This document shows positions 45,093 to 54,519 of a DNA stretch of 64,000 nucleotides, in pieces. The stretch's first letter is position 1; the number at the start of each line of letters is the position of its first letter. The translations under genes were made by a program, and so were the position numbers. The notes under the pieces were generated by a model. It saw nothing but the letters and a program-made list of their open reading frames with translations, made no database searches and was not told where the DNA came from. The stretch comes from Caminicella sporogenes DSM 14501 (GTDB taxonomy: Bacteria; Bacillota; Clostridia; Peptostreptococcales; Caminicellaceae): the NCBI RefSeq assembly GCF_900142285.1, contig NZ_FRAJ01000003.1:1-64000 (forward strand), written 5' to 3'.

Positions 45093-46415
45093 ATGTCTAA
45101 ACCAATAGTTGCAATAGTTGGTAGGCCAAATGTCGGCAAGTCGACTTTTTTTAATAAAATTGCAGGAAAAAGAATATCAATAGTTGAAGATAAACCAGGT
45201 GTTACAAGAGATAGAATATATACAGATGTTGAATGGCTAAATAGACACTTCACATTAATTGATACTGGGGGTATAGAACCTAATTCCAAAGATGTTATTA
45301 TATCACAAATGAGAAGACAAGCAGAAATTGCTATAGAAACAGCTCATGTTATAGTTTTTATGGTTGATGGAAAAGAAGGAATTACTACTGCAGATGAAGA
45401 AATAGCTTCTATGTTGAGAAAGACAAATAAGCCAATAATATTTGTGGTAAATAAGGTGGATACTAATAATTTGCCTGATACTTTTTATGATTTTTACACA
45501 TTAGGGATGGGAGAACCGATACCTATTTCTTCTGTAAATGGTCTTAATTTAGGAGATTTATTAGATGAAATAATTTCAAAATTTCCAGAAACCTGTGAAG
45601 ATGAATATGAAGAAGATGTAATAAAAGTAGCTGTTATCGGAAAACCAAATGTTGGTAAATCTTCGCTTATAAATACGATTTTAGGAGAAGAAAGAGTTAT
45701 TGTCAGTGATATAGCTGGTACGACTCGTGATGCAATAGATACGCCATTTGAATTTAATGAGGACAAATATGTATTTATTGATACTGCAGGAATAAGGAGA
45801 AAGAGCAGAATATATGAAAATATAGAAAGATATAGTGTTATCAGAGCATTAACTGCAATTGAAAGAAGCGATGTTTGTCTATTAGTAATTGATGCTACAG
45901 TTGGAGTAACTGAACAAGATAAAAAAATAGCAGGATATGCTCATGAAGCTGGAAAAGCTAGTATTATAATAATAAATAAATGGGATTTAGTAGAAAAAAA
46001 CAATCATACTTTTAATGAATATAAAAGAGATATAAGAAATCAATTATCTTTTATGTCTTATGCTCCTATATTGTTTGTATCTGCTAAGACAAAACAAAGA
46101 GTTCATAAAATTTTAGAATATATAAAGTACGTTTCTAATCAACATTCTCTGAGAATTTCAACTGGAGCTTTAAATGATGTCATAAGTGAAGCAATACTTT
46201 TAAATCAGCCTCCGTCAGATAAAGGCAAGAGGTTAAAGATATATTATGCTACTCAAGTTTCTGTAAAGCCTCCTAGAATAGTATTATTTGTCAATGATAA
46301 AGAATTAGCACATTTTTCTTATATAAGGTATTTAGAAAATCAAATAAGACAAAATTTTGTATTTGAAGGTACACCTATTGTTATCGAATGTAGAGAAAAA
46401 AAGAGAGACTTTTAA
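45093..46415 (+). CDS. der: Ribosome-assembly GTPase Der (EngA)
   Basis: 440 residues with tandem G domains: GRPNVGKS (residues 9-16) and GKPNVGKS (about 180-187), each with DTAG/DTGG, and NKVD / NKWD. A KH-like C-terminal domain binds 23S rRNA for 50S maturation. ATG 45093 has GGAGG 8 bases upstream; the longer frame from 45072 has no support. Confidence 0.95.
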   Translation: MSKPIVAIVGRPNVGKSTFFNKIAGKRISIVEDKPGVTRDRIYTDVEWLNRHFTLIDTGGIEPNSKDVIISQMRRQAEIAIETAHVIVFMVDGKEGITTADEEIASMLRKTNKPIIFVVNKVDTNNLPDTFYDFYTLGMGEPIPISSVNGLNLGDLLDEIISKFPETCEDEYEEDVIKVAVIGKPNVGKSSLINTILGEERVIVSDIAGTTRDAIDTPFEFNEDKYVFIDTAGIRRKSRIYENIERYSVIRALTAIERSDVCLLVIDATVGVTEQDKKIAGYAHEAGKASIIIINKWDLVEKNNHTFNEYKRDIRNQLSFMSYAPILFVSAKTKQRVHKILEYIKYVSNQHSLRISTGALNDVISEAILLNQPPSDKGKRLKIYYATQVSVKPPRIVLFVNDKELAHFSYIRYLENQIRQNFVFEGTPIVIECREKKRDF

Positions 46416-46440
46416 ATCTATTGGAAAGTAGGTTGAAAAT

Positions 46441-47472
46441 ATGCAGAGAAAAAAAATTGCCATTTTGGGAGCTGGCAGTTGGGGAACTGCTTTGGCTCTA
46501 ACTTTGGCTGAAAAAAATCATATAATTCATATGTGGACACGAAATGAAAAAGATATAAATGATTTAATTAAATATAAAGAAAATAAACGATACTTAGCTG
46601 GTTTTAAATTACCTGATAATGTTTATTATTTTACTGACATTATTGACTGTATAAAAAATTGTGAAATAATTGTTCTTGCAGTTGCTTCACAAGCTATAAG
46701 AAGTGTTTTAGAAAAAATAAAAAATAGTGTATATATTAATCAGTTATTTGTAAATGTATCAAAGGGAATAGAAAAAGGTAGCTTGATGAGAATATCTGAA
46801 ATAGTTTATGATTATTTTCCTGAAAATCATTATGTAGTTCTTTCAGGGCCATCTCATGCAGAAGAAGTATCTAGAAAGATACCTACTACAATTGTTGCTG
46901 CTTCAAAAAATAGGTGGGCTGCAGAATTAGTTCAAGATATTTTTATTACTCCAAATTTAAGAGTATATACAAATCCAGATGTAGTTGGCGTGGAAATTGG
47001 AGGTTCTTTAAAAAATGTTATTGCTCTTGGAGCAGGAATTTGTGATGGTTTAGGGTTTGGAGATAATGCAAAAGCAGCATTAATGACTAGAGGAATAAGA
47101 GAAATAGCTAGATTAGGGGTAGCTATGGGAGCTTATTCAAGTACTTTTGCTGGACTTACGGGAATAGGCGACCTCATAGTTACTTGTACAAGTATGCATA
47201 GTAGAAATCGCAGATGTGGAATATTATTGGGACAAGGACATTCACTTGAAGAAGCAGTATCATCTATAGGTATGGTAGTTGAGGGCGTATATACTACATC
47301 AGCGGCATATAAATTATCTCAAAAATACAATGTTGAAATGCCTATAACAGCAGAAATATATAAAATCATATATGAAGGATATTCTGCAAGAGAATCGGTT
47401 TACAGTCTTATGTGTAGAAGTAAAACTCATGAAATAGAAGAAGTTATTGAGCAAAATATAAGTGGATGGTAA
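46441..47472 (+). CDS. gpsA: NAD(P)-dependent glycerol-3-phosphate dehydrogenase
   Basis: Makes glycerol 3-phosphate for phospholipid synthesis. 343 residues. Dinucleotide fold GAGSWGTALA, catalytic Lys in VEIGGSLKNVIALGAGICDG, and GDNAKAALMTRG. Next to der with a 25-base gap. The acyltransferase plsY, often between the two in clostridia, is absent here. Confidence 0.95.
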   Translation: MQRKKIAILGAGSWGTALALTLAEKNHIIHMWTRNEKDINDLIKYKENKRYLAGFKLPDNVYYFTDIIDCIKNCEIIVLAVASQAIRSVLEKIKNSVYINQLFVNVSKGIEKGSLMRISEIVYDYFPENHYVVLSGPSHAEEVSRKIPTTIVAASKNRWAAELVQDIFITPNLRVYTNPDVVGVEIGGSLKNVIALGAGICDGLGFGDNAKAALMTRGIREIARLGVAMGAYSSTFAGLTGIGDLIVTCTSMHSRNRRCGILLGQGHSLEEAVSSIGMVVEGVYTTSAAYKLSQKYNVEMPITAEIYKIIYEGYSARESVYSLMCRSKTHEIEEVIEQNISGW

Positions 47473-47783
47473 TGTCAATAAGAGCTGGCTTACCATCCTG
47501 CCTGTTAAAGCATATGCATTTTTCTGAAACTATTTATCAAGTTTTTTTACTAAAGCTTTATAATTATTCGCTTTTATTTTTTCAATCTTTTAGTCTTATT
47601 TTGTTTACAGTTTGAAGTATCTATATTTTATAGGTGCTTTTTTAAAACTTAAAGTTAACATAATAAATTTATAGTTAATAAAAGCTATATTTGATAAAAA
47701 ATAAAATATGAATGTGCTATAATACTTATAGTTATGGCATATAAAAAGTAATTATTACATTTAATAGAAATGAAGGTGCTTTT
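47473..47783. other. 311-nt gap between gpsA and scpA
   Basis: I see no gene. GATGGTAA (47465-47472) can pair with TTACCATC (47490-47497) across the gpsA stop but lacks a T-run. The right part carries a promoter with an extended -10 for scpA. The middle is very AT-rich without structure. Confidence 0.6.
47715..47723 (+). promoter_or_regulatory. Extended -10 promoter for scpAB
   Basis: TGCTATAAT (47715-47723), 60 bases before the scpA ATG. A good -35 is not seen at 17 bases, which is usual for extended -10 promoters. Confidence 0.55.
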
Positions 47784-48530
47784 ATGAGTTATAATGTAAA
47801 ACTTAAGACATTTGAAGGACCTTTTGATTTATTATTTCATTTAATCGAAAAATCCGAAATTGATATATACAATATACCTATATCAGATATTACAAATCAA
47901 TATTTATCTTATATTAATAAAATGAAAAGTTTAGATATGGAAGTAGCAAGTGAATTTCTCGTAATGGCTGCTACTTTGCTTGAAATAAAATCTAAAATGC
48001 TTTTACCTAATGCTGAAGAAGAGCAGCTTGAATTTGATGTCAAGGGAGTAGACCCTCGCAAAGATTTAGTAATAAAATTGATTGAATATAAAAAGTTTAA
48101 AAATATAGCAGAATATTTTAAGAGTAGAGAAGAAGTATATGGAAAGGTGTTTTTTAAAAATCAAGATGATTTAGAAAGTTATATAAACAAGGATAAAATT
48201 AAGCTGGTAAATATGAGTATGGAAGAAAAATTGTTAGTTAATGCTATTAAAAAGGTATTATCAAAAACTAATAAAATAGATAAAAATAGAAGACAATTTT
48301 TTAAAGAACTGAAAAGAGAAATCTATACTGTTGAGGATAAAATAAATTTATTTCAAAAAAAACTTGAAAAAGTTGAGAGCATTAAATTTTACGAACTGTT
48401 TGACAAAAATACCAGCAGATTAGAAATAATAGTAACATTTCTGGCTTTATTAGAATTATTAAAATTGAAAAAAATATCAGTTAAACAAGATAAATTATTT
48501 GATGAAATAATTATTTTTAAAATAGGCTAA
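47784..48530 (+). CDS. scpA: Condensin subunit ScpA (kleisin)
   Basis: Kleisin that bridges SMC heads; acts in chromosome segregation. 248 residues. FEGPFDLLFHLIEKSEIDIYN (residues 9-29) is the N-terminal signature; EFLVMAATLLEIKSKMLLP and a C-terminal winged helix follow. The ATG lies 8 bases after a GAAGG. Followed by scpB, 19 bases away. Confidence 0.95.
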   Translation: MSYNVKLKTFEGPFDLLFHLIEKSEIDIYNIPISDITNQYLSYINKMKSLDMEVASEFLVMAATLLEIKSKMLLPNAEEEQLEFDVKGVDPRKDLVIKLIEYKKFKNIAEYFKSREEVYGKVFFKNQDDLESYINKDKIKLVNMSMEEKLLVNAIKKVLSKTNKIDKNRRQFFKELKREIYTVEDKINLFQKKLEKVESIKFYELFDKNTSRLEIIVTFLALLELLKLKKISVKQDKLFDEIIIFKIG

Positions 48531-48549
48531 GGAGGAATAAAACTTAAAA

Positions 48550-49092
48550 ATGGATGATAAAGAAATAAAATCTATAATTGAATCTATATTGTTTGTATGG
48601 GGAGGGCCACTTCATATAAATGAATTAGCGAGAGTACTTGATATATCTAAAGAAGAAGTGAAAAAAAATGTTTTACAGCTTAAAGATGAAATGGAAAAAC
48701 ATAATAGAGGAATAAGAGTAATACAAGTTAATGATTGTTATCAATTATGTACGAAAATAGAGAGTCATCCATATATAGAAAAACTCTGTATTACATCTCA
48801 AAATAAAGGATTGTCTCAGCCTACATTAGAAGTTTTAGCTATAATTGCTTATAAGCAGCCTATAACGAGGTATGAAATTGAAAATATAAGGGGTGTAAAA
48901 AGTGATAAGGCAATAAATACTTTATTGGAAAGAGAGTTAATAGAGATAAAGGGGAGATTAGATAAAATAGGTAGACCAATTTTGTATGGAACTACAGATG
49001 TTTTTTTGAAGACATTTGGATTTAAAAGTTTAGATGAACTACCTGAAGTTGAAGAAATAGAAAAATTAGATTTTTTACTAAAAAAAGAATAA
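48550..49092 (+). CDS. scpB: Condensin subunit ScpB
   Basis: 180 residues with two winged helices. IKSIIESILFVWGGPLHINEL, LSQPTLEVLAIIAYKQPITR and IRGVKSDKAINTLLERELIE are family motifs. Forms a dimer on ScpA. The gene ends at a bidirectional terminator. Confidence 0.95.
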   Translation: MDDKEIKSIIESILFVWGGPLHINELARVLDISKEEVKKNVLQLKDEMEKHNRGIRVIQVNDCYQLCTKIESHPYIEKLCITSQNKGLSQPTLEVLAIIAYKQPITRYEIENIRGVKSDKAINTLLERELIEIKGRLDKIGRPILYGTTDVFLKTFGFKSLDELPEVEEIEKLDFLLKKE

Positions 49093-49122
49093 GAGGCATA
49101 ATAAAAATTAAATATGCCTCTT
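49091..49122. terminator. Bidirectional terminator, scpB and speB
   Basis: AAGAGGCATA (49091-49100) pairs with TATGCCTCTT (49113-49122); T-runs occur on both outer sides. Both stops (plus 49092, minus 49121) lie in it. Confidence 0.85.
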
Positions 49123-49984
49123 ATTTTTTATTTGCAAGTATAAGAATTAACTCTCTCAATACTTTTGAAGCTACTGCCGTAGATACTCCAGTTGGGTCAT
49201 AATCAGGTGCTAATTCAACTATATCTGCACCGATTATATTTAAACTATCAATCGTTTTTAATATATTAATCATATCATTAAATGATATACCGCCGGGTTC
49301 AGGAGTACCTGTTCCGGGAAATACAGATGGGTCTAATATATCTAAATCAATAGTTACATAGACTGGCTTGTCTTTTATTAAATTTACAACATCTTTAAGT
49401 TTATCATAATTAAATTTGTTTATGAAAGTATGTCCTTCTTTTTCAGCCCATTCAAATTCTTCTCTCAAGCCAGAACGAATTCCAAATTGAAAAATTCTAT
49501 TATCACCGAGAAAATTCCAAATTTTTTTGATTACAGTTGAATGTGAAAGAACTTCTCCCATATAATCATCTCTTAAATCTGTATGTGCATCAAAATGGAG
49601 TAGTATTAAATCACTATACTTTTCATAAAGAGCTTCTACAACAGGTAGAGTTACTAAGTGTTCTCCACCTATCATTAGAGGTTTTTTATTATTGTTAATA
49701 ATAGTTTTAGAAAAATCTTTTATTTTTTTTAATGTTGAAATCGTGTTTCCAAATGGAATATCTATATCACCTGCATCATGGATTTTATAATCAAGTAAAT
49801 CTCTATTGAAATATGGACTGTATGTTTCTAAACCATAAGAGTCTATTCTGATTTTGTAAGGTGCAAATCTTGAACCGGGTCTAAATGTACAAGTACCATC
49901 AAAAGGAGCTCCAAAAATAACTAATTTGCTTTCTTCAAAATTATCTTCACAGCCTATAAAACAGTACTTATTAAACATTTCCAT
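49121..49984 (-). CDS. speB: Agmatinase
   Basis: Hydrolyses agmatine to putrescine and urea. 287 residues, ureohydrolase family. Binuclear Mn ligands in GGEHLVTLPV, HFDAHTDLRDDY (D-x-H-x-D) and YVTIDLDILDPSVFPG, followed by GTPEPGG. It overlaps the end of speE by 14 bases, so translation is coupled. The arginine decarboxylase that would supply agmatine is not in the window. Confidence 0.94.
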   Translation of the reverse strand: MEMFNKYCFIGCEDNFEESKLVIFGAPFDGTCTFRPGSRFAPYKIRIDSYGLETYSPYFNRDLLDYKIHDAGDIDIPFGNTISTLKKIKDFSKTIINNNKKPLMIGGEHLVTLPVVEALYEKYSDLILLHFDAHTDLRDDYMGEVLSHSTVIKKIWNFLGDNRIFQFGIRSGLREEFEWAEKEGHTFINKFNYDKLKDVVNLIKDKPVYVTIDLDILDPSVFPGTGTPEPGGISFNDMINILKTIDSLNIIGADIVELAPDYDPTGVSTAVASKVLRELILILANKK

Positions 49985-50825
49985 TGTTAAATTTCTCCTT
50001 TACATAGTTTGGTATTGCAAAAGCACCTTTATGAAGATTTGTATTATAATATTTCGTATCGATATTTAGTGAATTCCATGTTTTAGATTTTAAATCTTTT
50101 ACAGGATTATATTTTTTCGATGCAAAATTGAAAAGCCAGTATCCGCCGGGATAAGTTGGTATATGAGCTTGATAAATTTCAACAATAGGAAACATCTTTT
50201 TTAGTTTTTTATAAGAGCTAATACCTACTTCAAAGAATTTATCATAAACTGGAGTTTCATTTTGATTTATTAGTATACCATCTTCTTTTAAAGCTTTGAA
50301 GCAGTCATTATAAAAGTCTGTTGTAAAAAGACCTTCTCCCGGTCCTATAGGGTCAGTTGAATCTATCAATATCAAATCATAAGTATTTTCCTTATCTTTT
50401 ACAAATTTTATTCCATCTTCATATAGTACACTTACTTTTTCATTGTCTAATTCACATGAAATAGTTGGAAAAAATTTTTTTGCAACATCTACAACCATTT
50501 TATCTATTTCAACCATATCAACATGTTCAATAGCAGGATATTTCATCAATTCTCTCACAGTACCTCCATCTCCACCACCAATAACCAATACTTTTTTAAT
50601 ATTAGGATTTACTGCTAAAGCAGGGTGGACAATCATGTCATGATATATAAATTCATCTTTTTCAGTAACCATAACAAGTCCATCTAAAGTCATAAGATTA
50701 CCATATTCATAAGTAGCCAGTACATCAACTCTTTGAAAATCACTTTGTGCTGAAAAAAGATGTTCTTTTATTTTTAATGAAAAACTTACATTATCAGTAT
50801 GTTTTTCCGAATACCATAATTCCAT
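49971..50825 (-). CDS. speE: Spermidine synthase
   Basis: Transfers aminopropyl from decarboxylated SAM to putrescine. 284 residues. SAM-binding GGGDGGTVREL, VEIDKMVVDVAKK, and LIDSTDPIGPGEGLF with the catalytic Asp. I chose ATG 50825 (MELWYSEKHTDN): its spacing to GGAGG is 9 bases, versus 3 for ATG 50831. First gene of the speE-speB transcript. Confidence 0.93.
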   Translation of the reverse strand: MELWYSEKHTDNVSFSLKIKEHLFSAQSDFQRVDVLATYEYGNLMTLDGLVMVTEKDEFIYHDMIVHPALAVNPNIKKVLVIGGGDGGTVRELMKYPAIEHVDMVEIDKMVVDVAKKFFPTISCELDNEKVSVLYEDGIKFVKDKENTYDLILIDSTDPIGPGEGLFTTDFYNDCFKALKEDGILINQNETPVYDKFFEVGISSYKKLKKMFPIVEIYQAHIPTYPGGYWLFNFASKKYNPVKDLKSKTWNSLNIDTKYYNTNLHKGAFAIPNYVKEKFNNGNV

Positions 50826-50951
50826 GAACATATACCTCCTTGAATATATACATAAATTATTATATGAAAAAAATAAAATTATATAAATCTATTATAGGAA
50901 AATATTAGTTGCTTAATATTGTCATTACTGTTATTCTAAGAAAATTAGTAA

Positions 50952-50986
50952 AACAAAACAAAAAAGTGGGACTATATACCCACTTT
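50952..50986 (-). terminator. Terminator of speD
   Basis: Read on the minus strand, AAAGTGGG pairs with CCCACTTT (50979-50986 with 50963-50970), followed by a T-rich run. It overlaps the speD stop and separates speD from speE. Confidence 0.8.
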
Positions 50987-51385
50987 GTATTTTACATCGG
51001 TATATTCTTCTTTAGTAAATCTTTTTATTTTATCAACCATACCTCTAGGAACTTCAATCGTTTCAGTTTTTTCAGCTTGTAGCTTTTCTTTTAGATATTC
51101 AAAAGCAATCCAAGGATTTACTTCATCACCACAAGTATATAAATCGACAGAAGCATATCCAAGTTCAGGCCATGTGTGAATAGTGAGATGAGATTCTTGT
51201 ATGACAACAACTCCACTTACTCCCCAAGGATTAAACATATGAAAACAACTTTCAACTACTGTTGCATTAGCTTTTTTAGCAGCATCAATTAAATACCTTT
51301 CAATTAAATTGTGGTCATTGATTATTTCTTGATTGCAGTTGTAAAATTCAGCTAAAATATGTCTTCCTAGTGATTCTATTTTCAT
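50972..51385 (-). CDS. speD: S-adenosylmethionine decarboxylase proenzyme
   Basis: Provides decarboxylated SAM for SpeE. 137 residues, class 1b bacterial type. Autocleavage occurs before the Ser in [12 protein letters not shown], giving a pyruvoyl cofactor; CF-like residues (TCGDE) and [11 protein letters not shown] follow. ATG 51385 is used because AAAGGAG is 9 bases upstream; the GTG at 51394 has no site. It lies six bases after the regulator's stop. Confidence 0.93.
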   Translation of the reverse strand: MKIESLGRHILAEFYNCNQEIINDHNLIERYLIDAAKKANATVVESCFHMFNPWGVSGVVVIQESHLTIHTWPELGYASVDLYTCGDEVNPWIAFEYLKEKLQAEKTETIEVPRGMVDKIKRFTKEEYTDVKYKVGI

Positions 51386-51400
51386 AAAAAGCACTCCTTT

Positions 51401-51940
51401 CTAAAAAGTTGGTGGTGTAGATATCCAAAGAACTGTTGCAGGTTTATTGTAGGAATTTTCTAAATAATGGGTTTTATTTGATTTAAAATAAAAGCTTTCT
51501 CCATTTTTTATTTTATATGACTGTTTTCCAACATGAAGGATAACTCTCCCTTTTAAAATATATCCAAATTCTTCACCTTCATGGGGCGCATCAATTTTAG
51601 TTTTGCTGTTTGGCAGAAGCGTCAATAAAATAGGTTCCATTGCATTTTTTTGAGCATTTGGAATTAACCACGATATAGAATAACCTAAATTTTCGTCTAT
51701 GAGGTCATATATATCATTTTTTGTAAAAACAATCTTTTCTTCAACTTCTTCATTAAAAAAGTTTCTAATATCTGTTCCCAGAGCTTCTAAAATATCCATT
51801 AATGTAGCTATTGAGGGAGAGGTCAAATTCCTTTCTATTTGAGATATAAAGCCTTTTGTCAAGTCACATCTTTTAGCTAATTCATCTTGAGTTAAATTAT
51901 TTAAAGTTCTAAGTCTTTTTATTTTTTCGCCAATATTCAA
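51401..51940 (-). CDS. XRE-cupin transcriptional regulator
   Basis: 179 residues. N-terminal helix-turn-helix KIKRLRTLNNLTQDELAKRC and GFISQIERNLTSPSIATLMD, and a C-terminal cupin (about 110-175) with PHEGEEFGYILKGRVILHVG. This architecture (PuuR-like) often controls polyamine genes; it heads the transcript with speD. A palindrome upstream is the likely operator. ATG with GGGTGG. Confidence 0.9.
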   Translation of the reverse strand: MNIGEKIKRLRTLNNLTQDELAKRCDLTKGFISQIERNLTSPSIATLMDILEALGTDIRNFFNEEVEEKIVFTKNDIYDLIDENLGYSISWLIPNAQKNAMEPILLTLLPNSKTKIDAPHEGEEFGYILKGRVILHVGKQSYKIKNGESFYFKSNKTHYLENSYNKPATVLWISTPPTF

Positions 51941-51976
51941 AATACCACCCCATGTTAAAAATATAAAAAATTATTT

Positions 51977-51999
51977 TTACTAAACCATATGTTTAGTAA
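51977..51999. promoter_or_regulatory. Operator-like palindrome upstream of the XRE-cupin gene
   Basis: TTACTAAAC and GTTTAGTAA (9-bp perfect arms, spacer CATAT) lie 37 bases before the regulator's start. Position and symmetry suggest binding of the XRE-cupin dimer and autoregulation. Confidence 0.6.
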
Positions 52000-52181
52000 T
52001 ACTACTATTTAATTTTATTAAACTTTTTGTTTACATATATTAAATATATATTTTTTTTAAAAAAAGTCAATAGCTAATTTTTAATTTATAAAATAAATTT
52101 AAATAAAATTTTAGTTTATTGTTTGAAAAAGCAAATATTTGTTAATGATACAGATATATGGATTTATAGGAGGTAGTTAGA

Positions 52182-52796
52182 TTGCTTGTAGGAATTATAA
52201 TAGTTCTTTTAATTCTAATAATTATGTCAAATATTGATATAAATATTAAGTTTTTAAAAGATAATAAAAATGATGAAATAGTTATAACTGTAAAATTTTT
52301 TTACGGAATTTACAAGTATAAAAAAGAAATTCCTTTGATAGATATTGATATTGAAAATAGAGATGTAAAATTAGAGATAAACGAAGAAAGTGAAGATACA
52401 ATGACTACTGGAATTATCAGTGAAAAAAACGAAAAACTTTCTATCCAAGATATCCTAAATAAAATAAAAGAAATCAAAAAAATTATAAGAAAATATCATA
52501 TGCCAATAGATTATTTGATAAAAAAATCTTATTGGCAGTATTTATATTGGAATACTGAAGTTGGATTAAATGACCCGGCTTTTACAGGTTTTTTTACGGG
52601 ATTGATATACATATTAAAAACAAATATTTTTTCTTTTTTATTCAGTAAAAATATTTGTTTTAAAGAATTAGATTTAAAAGCTATACCAAATTTTAAAAGT
52701 AGTAAAGTTAAAACAAGTATAAATTGTATATTTAGTATTAAAATGGGCTATATTATTATAGCAGGATTGAAATTTTTAAAAGTTAAATATTTGTGA
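52182..52796 (+). CDS. DUF2953 protein
   Basis: 204 residues. A hydrophobic N-terminal segment (VGIIIVLLILIIMSNIDI), and the DUF2953 region YWNTEVGLNDPAFTGFFTGLIYILK near residues 120-150. It is conserved in spore formers directly upstream of gerW, as here. Function unknown. Starts with TTG after AGGAGG. Confidence 0.82.
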   Translation: MLVGIIIVLLILIIMSNIDINIKFLKDNKNDEIVITVKFFYGIYKYKKEIPLIDIDIENRDVKLEINEESEDTMTTGIISEKNEKLSIQDILNKIKEIKKIIRKYHMPIDYLIKKSYWQYLYWNTEVGLNDPAFTGFFTGLIYILKTNIFSFLFSKNICFKELDLKAIPNFKSSKVKTSINCIFSIKMGYIIIAGLKFLKVKYL

Positions 52797-52821
52797 TTTT
52801 AATACTTAAAAGGTGGTGCTT

Positions 52822-53241
52822 ATGTTGAATGAATATCCTATTCAGGCTCTTATGAAAACTACACTTGAAAGTTTAAAAGAAATGATTGATGTAAATACAA
52901 TTGTGGGAGAACCTGTAGAAACTCCAGATGGAACAACTGTAATTCCAATTTCAAGGGTTTCTTTTGGATTTGCATCAGGTGGAGGAGAATATAAATATAA
53001 TAATGATTCTGATAGCAAAGAAGATATGAATAAATTTCCATTTGCCGGAGGAACAGGTGCAGGAGTATCAGTACAGCCCGTTGCTTTTATGATAGTTGGA
53101 AATAATAAGATAAAATTAGTTTCAGTAGATCAAAATGCAAATATGTTTGAAAGCTTAGTCAATTTAACATCAAAATTTATTGATAAATTAGAAAGCAAAG
53201 GAAAAGATGAACCGGAAAAAAGAATAGAAAATAAAAATTAA
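52822..53241 (+). CDS. gerW: Spore germination protein GerW (YtfJ)
   Basis: 139 residues. MIDVNTIVGEPVETPDGTTVIPISRVSFGFASGGG-type sequence is the GerW signature: TIVGEPVET, VIPISRVSFGFASGGGEY. A Gly-rich loop FAGGTGAGVSV follows. It is made in spores and is needed for L-alanine germination in Bacillus. ATG 52822 chosen since AGGTGG precedes it. Confidence 0.92.
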   Translation: MLNEYPIQALMKTTLESLKEMIDVNTIVGEPVETPDGTTVIPISRVSFGFASGGGEYKYNNDSDSKEDMNKFPFAGGTGAGVSVQPVAFMIVGNNKIKLVSVDQNANMFESLVNLTSKFIDKLESKGKDEPEKRIENKN

Positions 53242-53272
53242 AGAGCGGATAAATAAAATACCGCTCTTTATT
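53240..53272 (+). terminator. Terminator after gerW
   Basis: AAAGAGCGG (53240-53248) pairs with CCGCTCTTT (53261-53269), perfect 9 bp; T-run is weak. Confidence 0.7.
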
Positions 53273-53312
53273 GAATTATTTGTATTTTGCACATAATAAT
53301 GGAGTGATGATA

Positions 53313-54413
53313 TTGAAATATTTAAATTTAAAAAAATTTATCTGTTTAATTATTATTAGTGCACTTTTAATTCCTAACTTATCGTGGGCAAATTCTGCTT
53401 CAAGTGCTATAGTAATGGAAGTTAGAACAGGTAGAATTTTATATGCTAAAAATATTCATAAAAAACTGCCTATGGCTAGTACTACTAAAATAATGACTGC
53501 TTTACTAGCAGTAGAAAATAGTAATTTAGATGAAAAAGTTAAAATACCGCCTAATGCAGTTGGAATAGAAGGTTCTTCTATTTATTTAAGAAGTGGCGAA
53601 ATAATAACATTAGAAGATTTACTGTATGGACTCATGCTCTGTTCAGGGAATGATGCAGCAGTAGCAATTGCAAATTATATATCTGGAAGTGTTGAAGAAT
53701 TTGTAAAATTGATGAATAAACGAGCTAAAGAAATTGGTGCGAAGAATACTAATTTTATGAATCCTCATGGTTTACATCACAAAAATCATTATACTACAGC
53801 TTATGATTTAGCATTGATAACTAGAAAAGCTCTATTAAATGATGAATTTAAAAAAATTGTAAGTACAAAGAGGTGGATTGCAAACAGAAAAGGATATAAT
53901 TGTTTTTATAATAAAAATAAAACTTTAAGACAGTTTAGTGGTGGAGATGGAGTTAAGATAGGATATACAAAAGCAGCTGGAAGATGTTTAGTTGCATCTG
54001 CTACTAGAAATGGTATGCAAATTATAAGTGTAGTTTTAAACGATTATAATTGGTTTGAAGATTGCTACAACTTGATGGAGGAATCATTTAAAAAATATAG
54101 ACCTTATAAAGTCTTAAGTAAAAATAAAAGAGTAAAAAGTTTTACAGTATTGAATGGAAAAAAGAATAAATCTTATTTAGCAGTAAAGCAAGATATTATT
54201 ATACCAGTAAAAAAAGAAGAAGAGAAAAAGGTGATAGTTGTATTTGAAAACAGAAAAAAAGTTCAAGCACCTGTTGCTAAAGGACAAATCTTAGGAAAAG
54301 CAAAAGTGTATATTGGAGATAAATTACTTGCTACAGCAGACCTTATAGCAACAGAAGATATTAGAAAGAACAGTTTTTTAGATTTTATTAAAAATATTTT
54401 TAAAAGAAAATAA
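53313..54413 (+). CDS. dacF: D-alanyl-D-alanine carboxypeptidase, DacF/DacB type
   Basis: 366 residues from a TTG with GGAG at 8 bases; the signal peptide runs to SWA (LIIISALLIPNLSWA). The penicillin-binding domain has STTK (ASTTKIMTA), the SGN triad (CSGNDAAVA) and, in place of KTG, KIG (VKIGYTKAAG). It would trim D-Ala from stem peptides; the Thr to Ile change may lower this activity. A beta-rich domain follows (about 260-340), and the tail ends in a basic amphipathic segment. The gene lies after gerW, as in sporulation loci. Confidence 0.88.
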   Translation: MKYLNLKKFICLIIISALLIPNLSWANSASSAIVMEVRTGRILYAKNIHKKLPMASTTKIMTALLAVENSNLDEKVKIPPNAVGIEGSSIYLRSGEIITLEDLLYGLMLCSGNDAAVAIANYISGSVEEFVKLMNKRAKEIGAKNTNFMNPHGLHHKNHYTTAYDLALITRKALLNDEFKKIVSTKRWIANRKGYNCFYNKNKTLRQFSGGDGVKIGYTKAAGRCLVASATRNGMQIISVVLNDYNWFEDCYNLMEESFKKYRPYKVLSKNKRVKSFTVLNGKKNKSYLAVKQDIIIPVKKEEEKKVIVVFENRKKVQAPVAKGQILGKAKVYIGDKLLATADLIATEDIRKNSFLDFIKNIFKRK

Positions 54414-54421
54414 TTTTTTGT

Positions 54422-54446
54422 ACTCCTGATTTCAGGAGTTTTTTAT
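54422..54446 (+). terminator. Terminator after dacF
   Basis: ACTCCTGA (54422-54429) pairs with TCAGGAGT (54432-54439), followed by T-rich tail. Confidence 0.8.
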
Positions 54447-54519
54447 TTTTATGTAACAGAATTAATTGTCAATCAATATTCTAATATTATAAGGCTATTT
54501 TTAAAAGTGAGGGATTTAA

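Noticed and set aside
46416-47472. Missing plsY between der and gpsA as a deletion
   Set aside because: plsY is also elsewhere in other Firmicutes, such as B. subtilis; no remnant is visible, so no event needs to be assumed.
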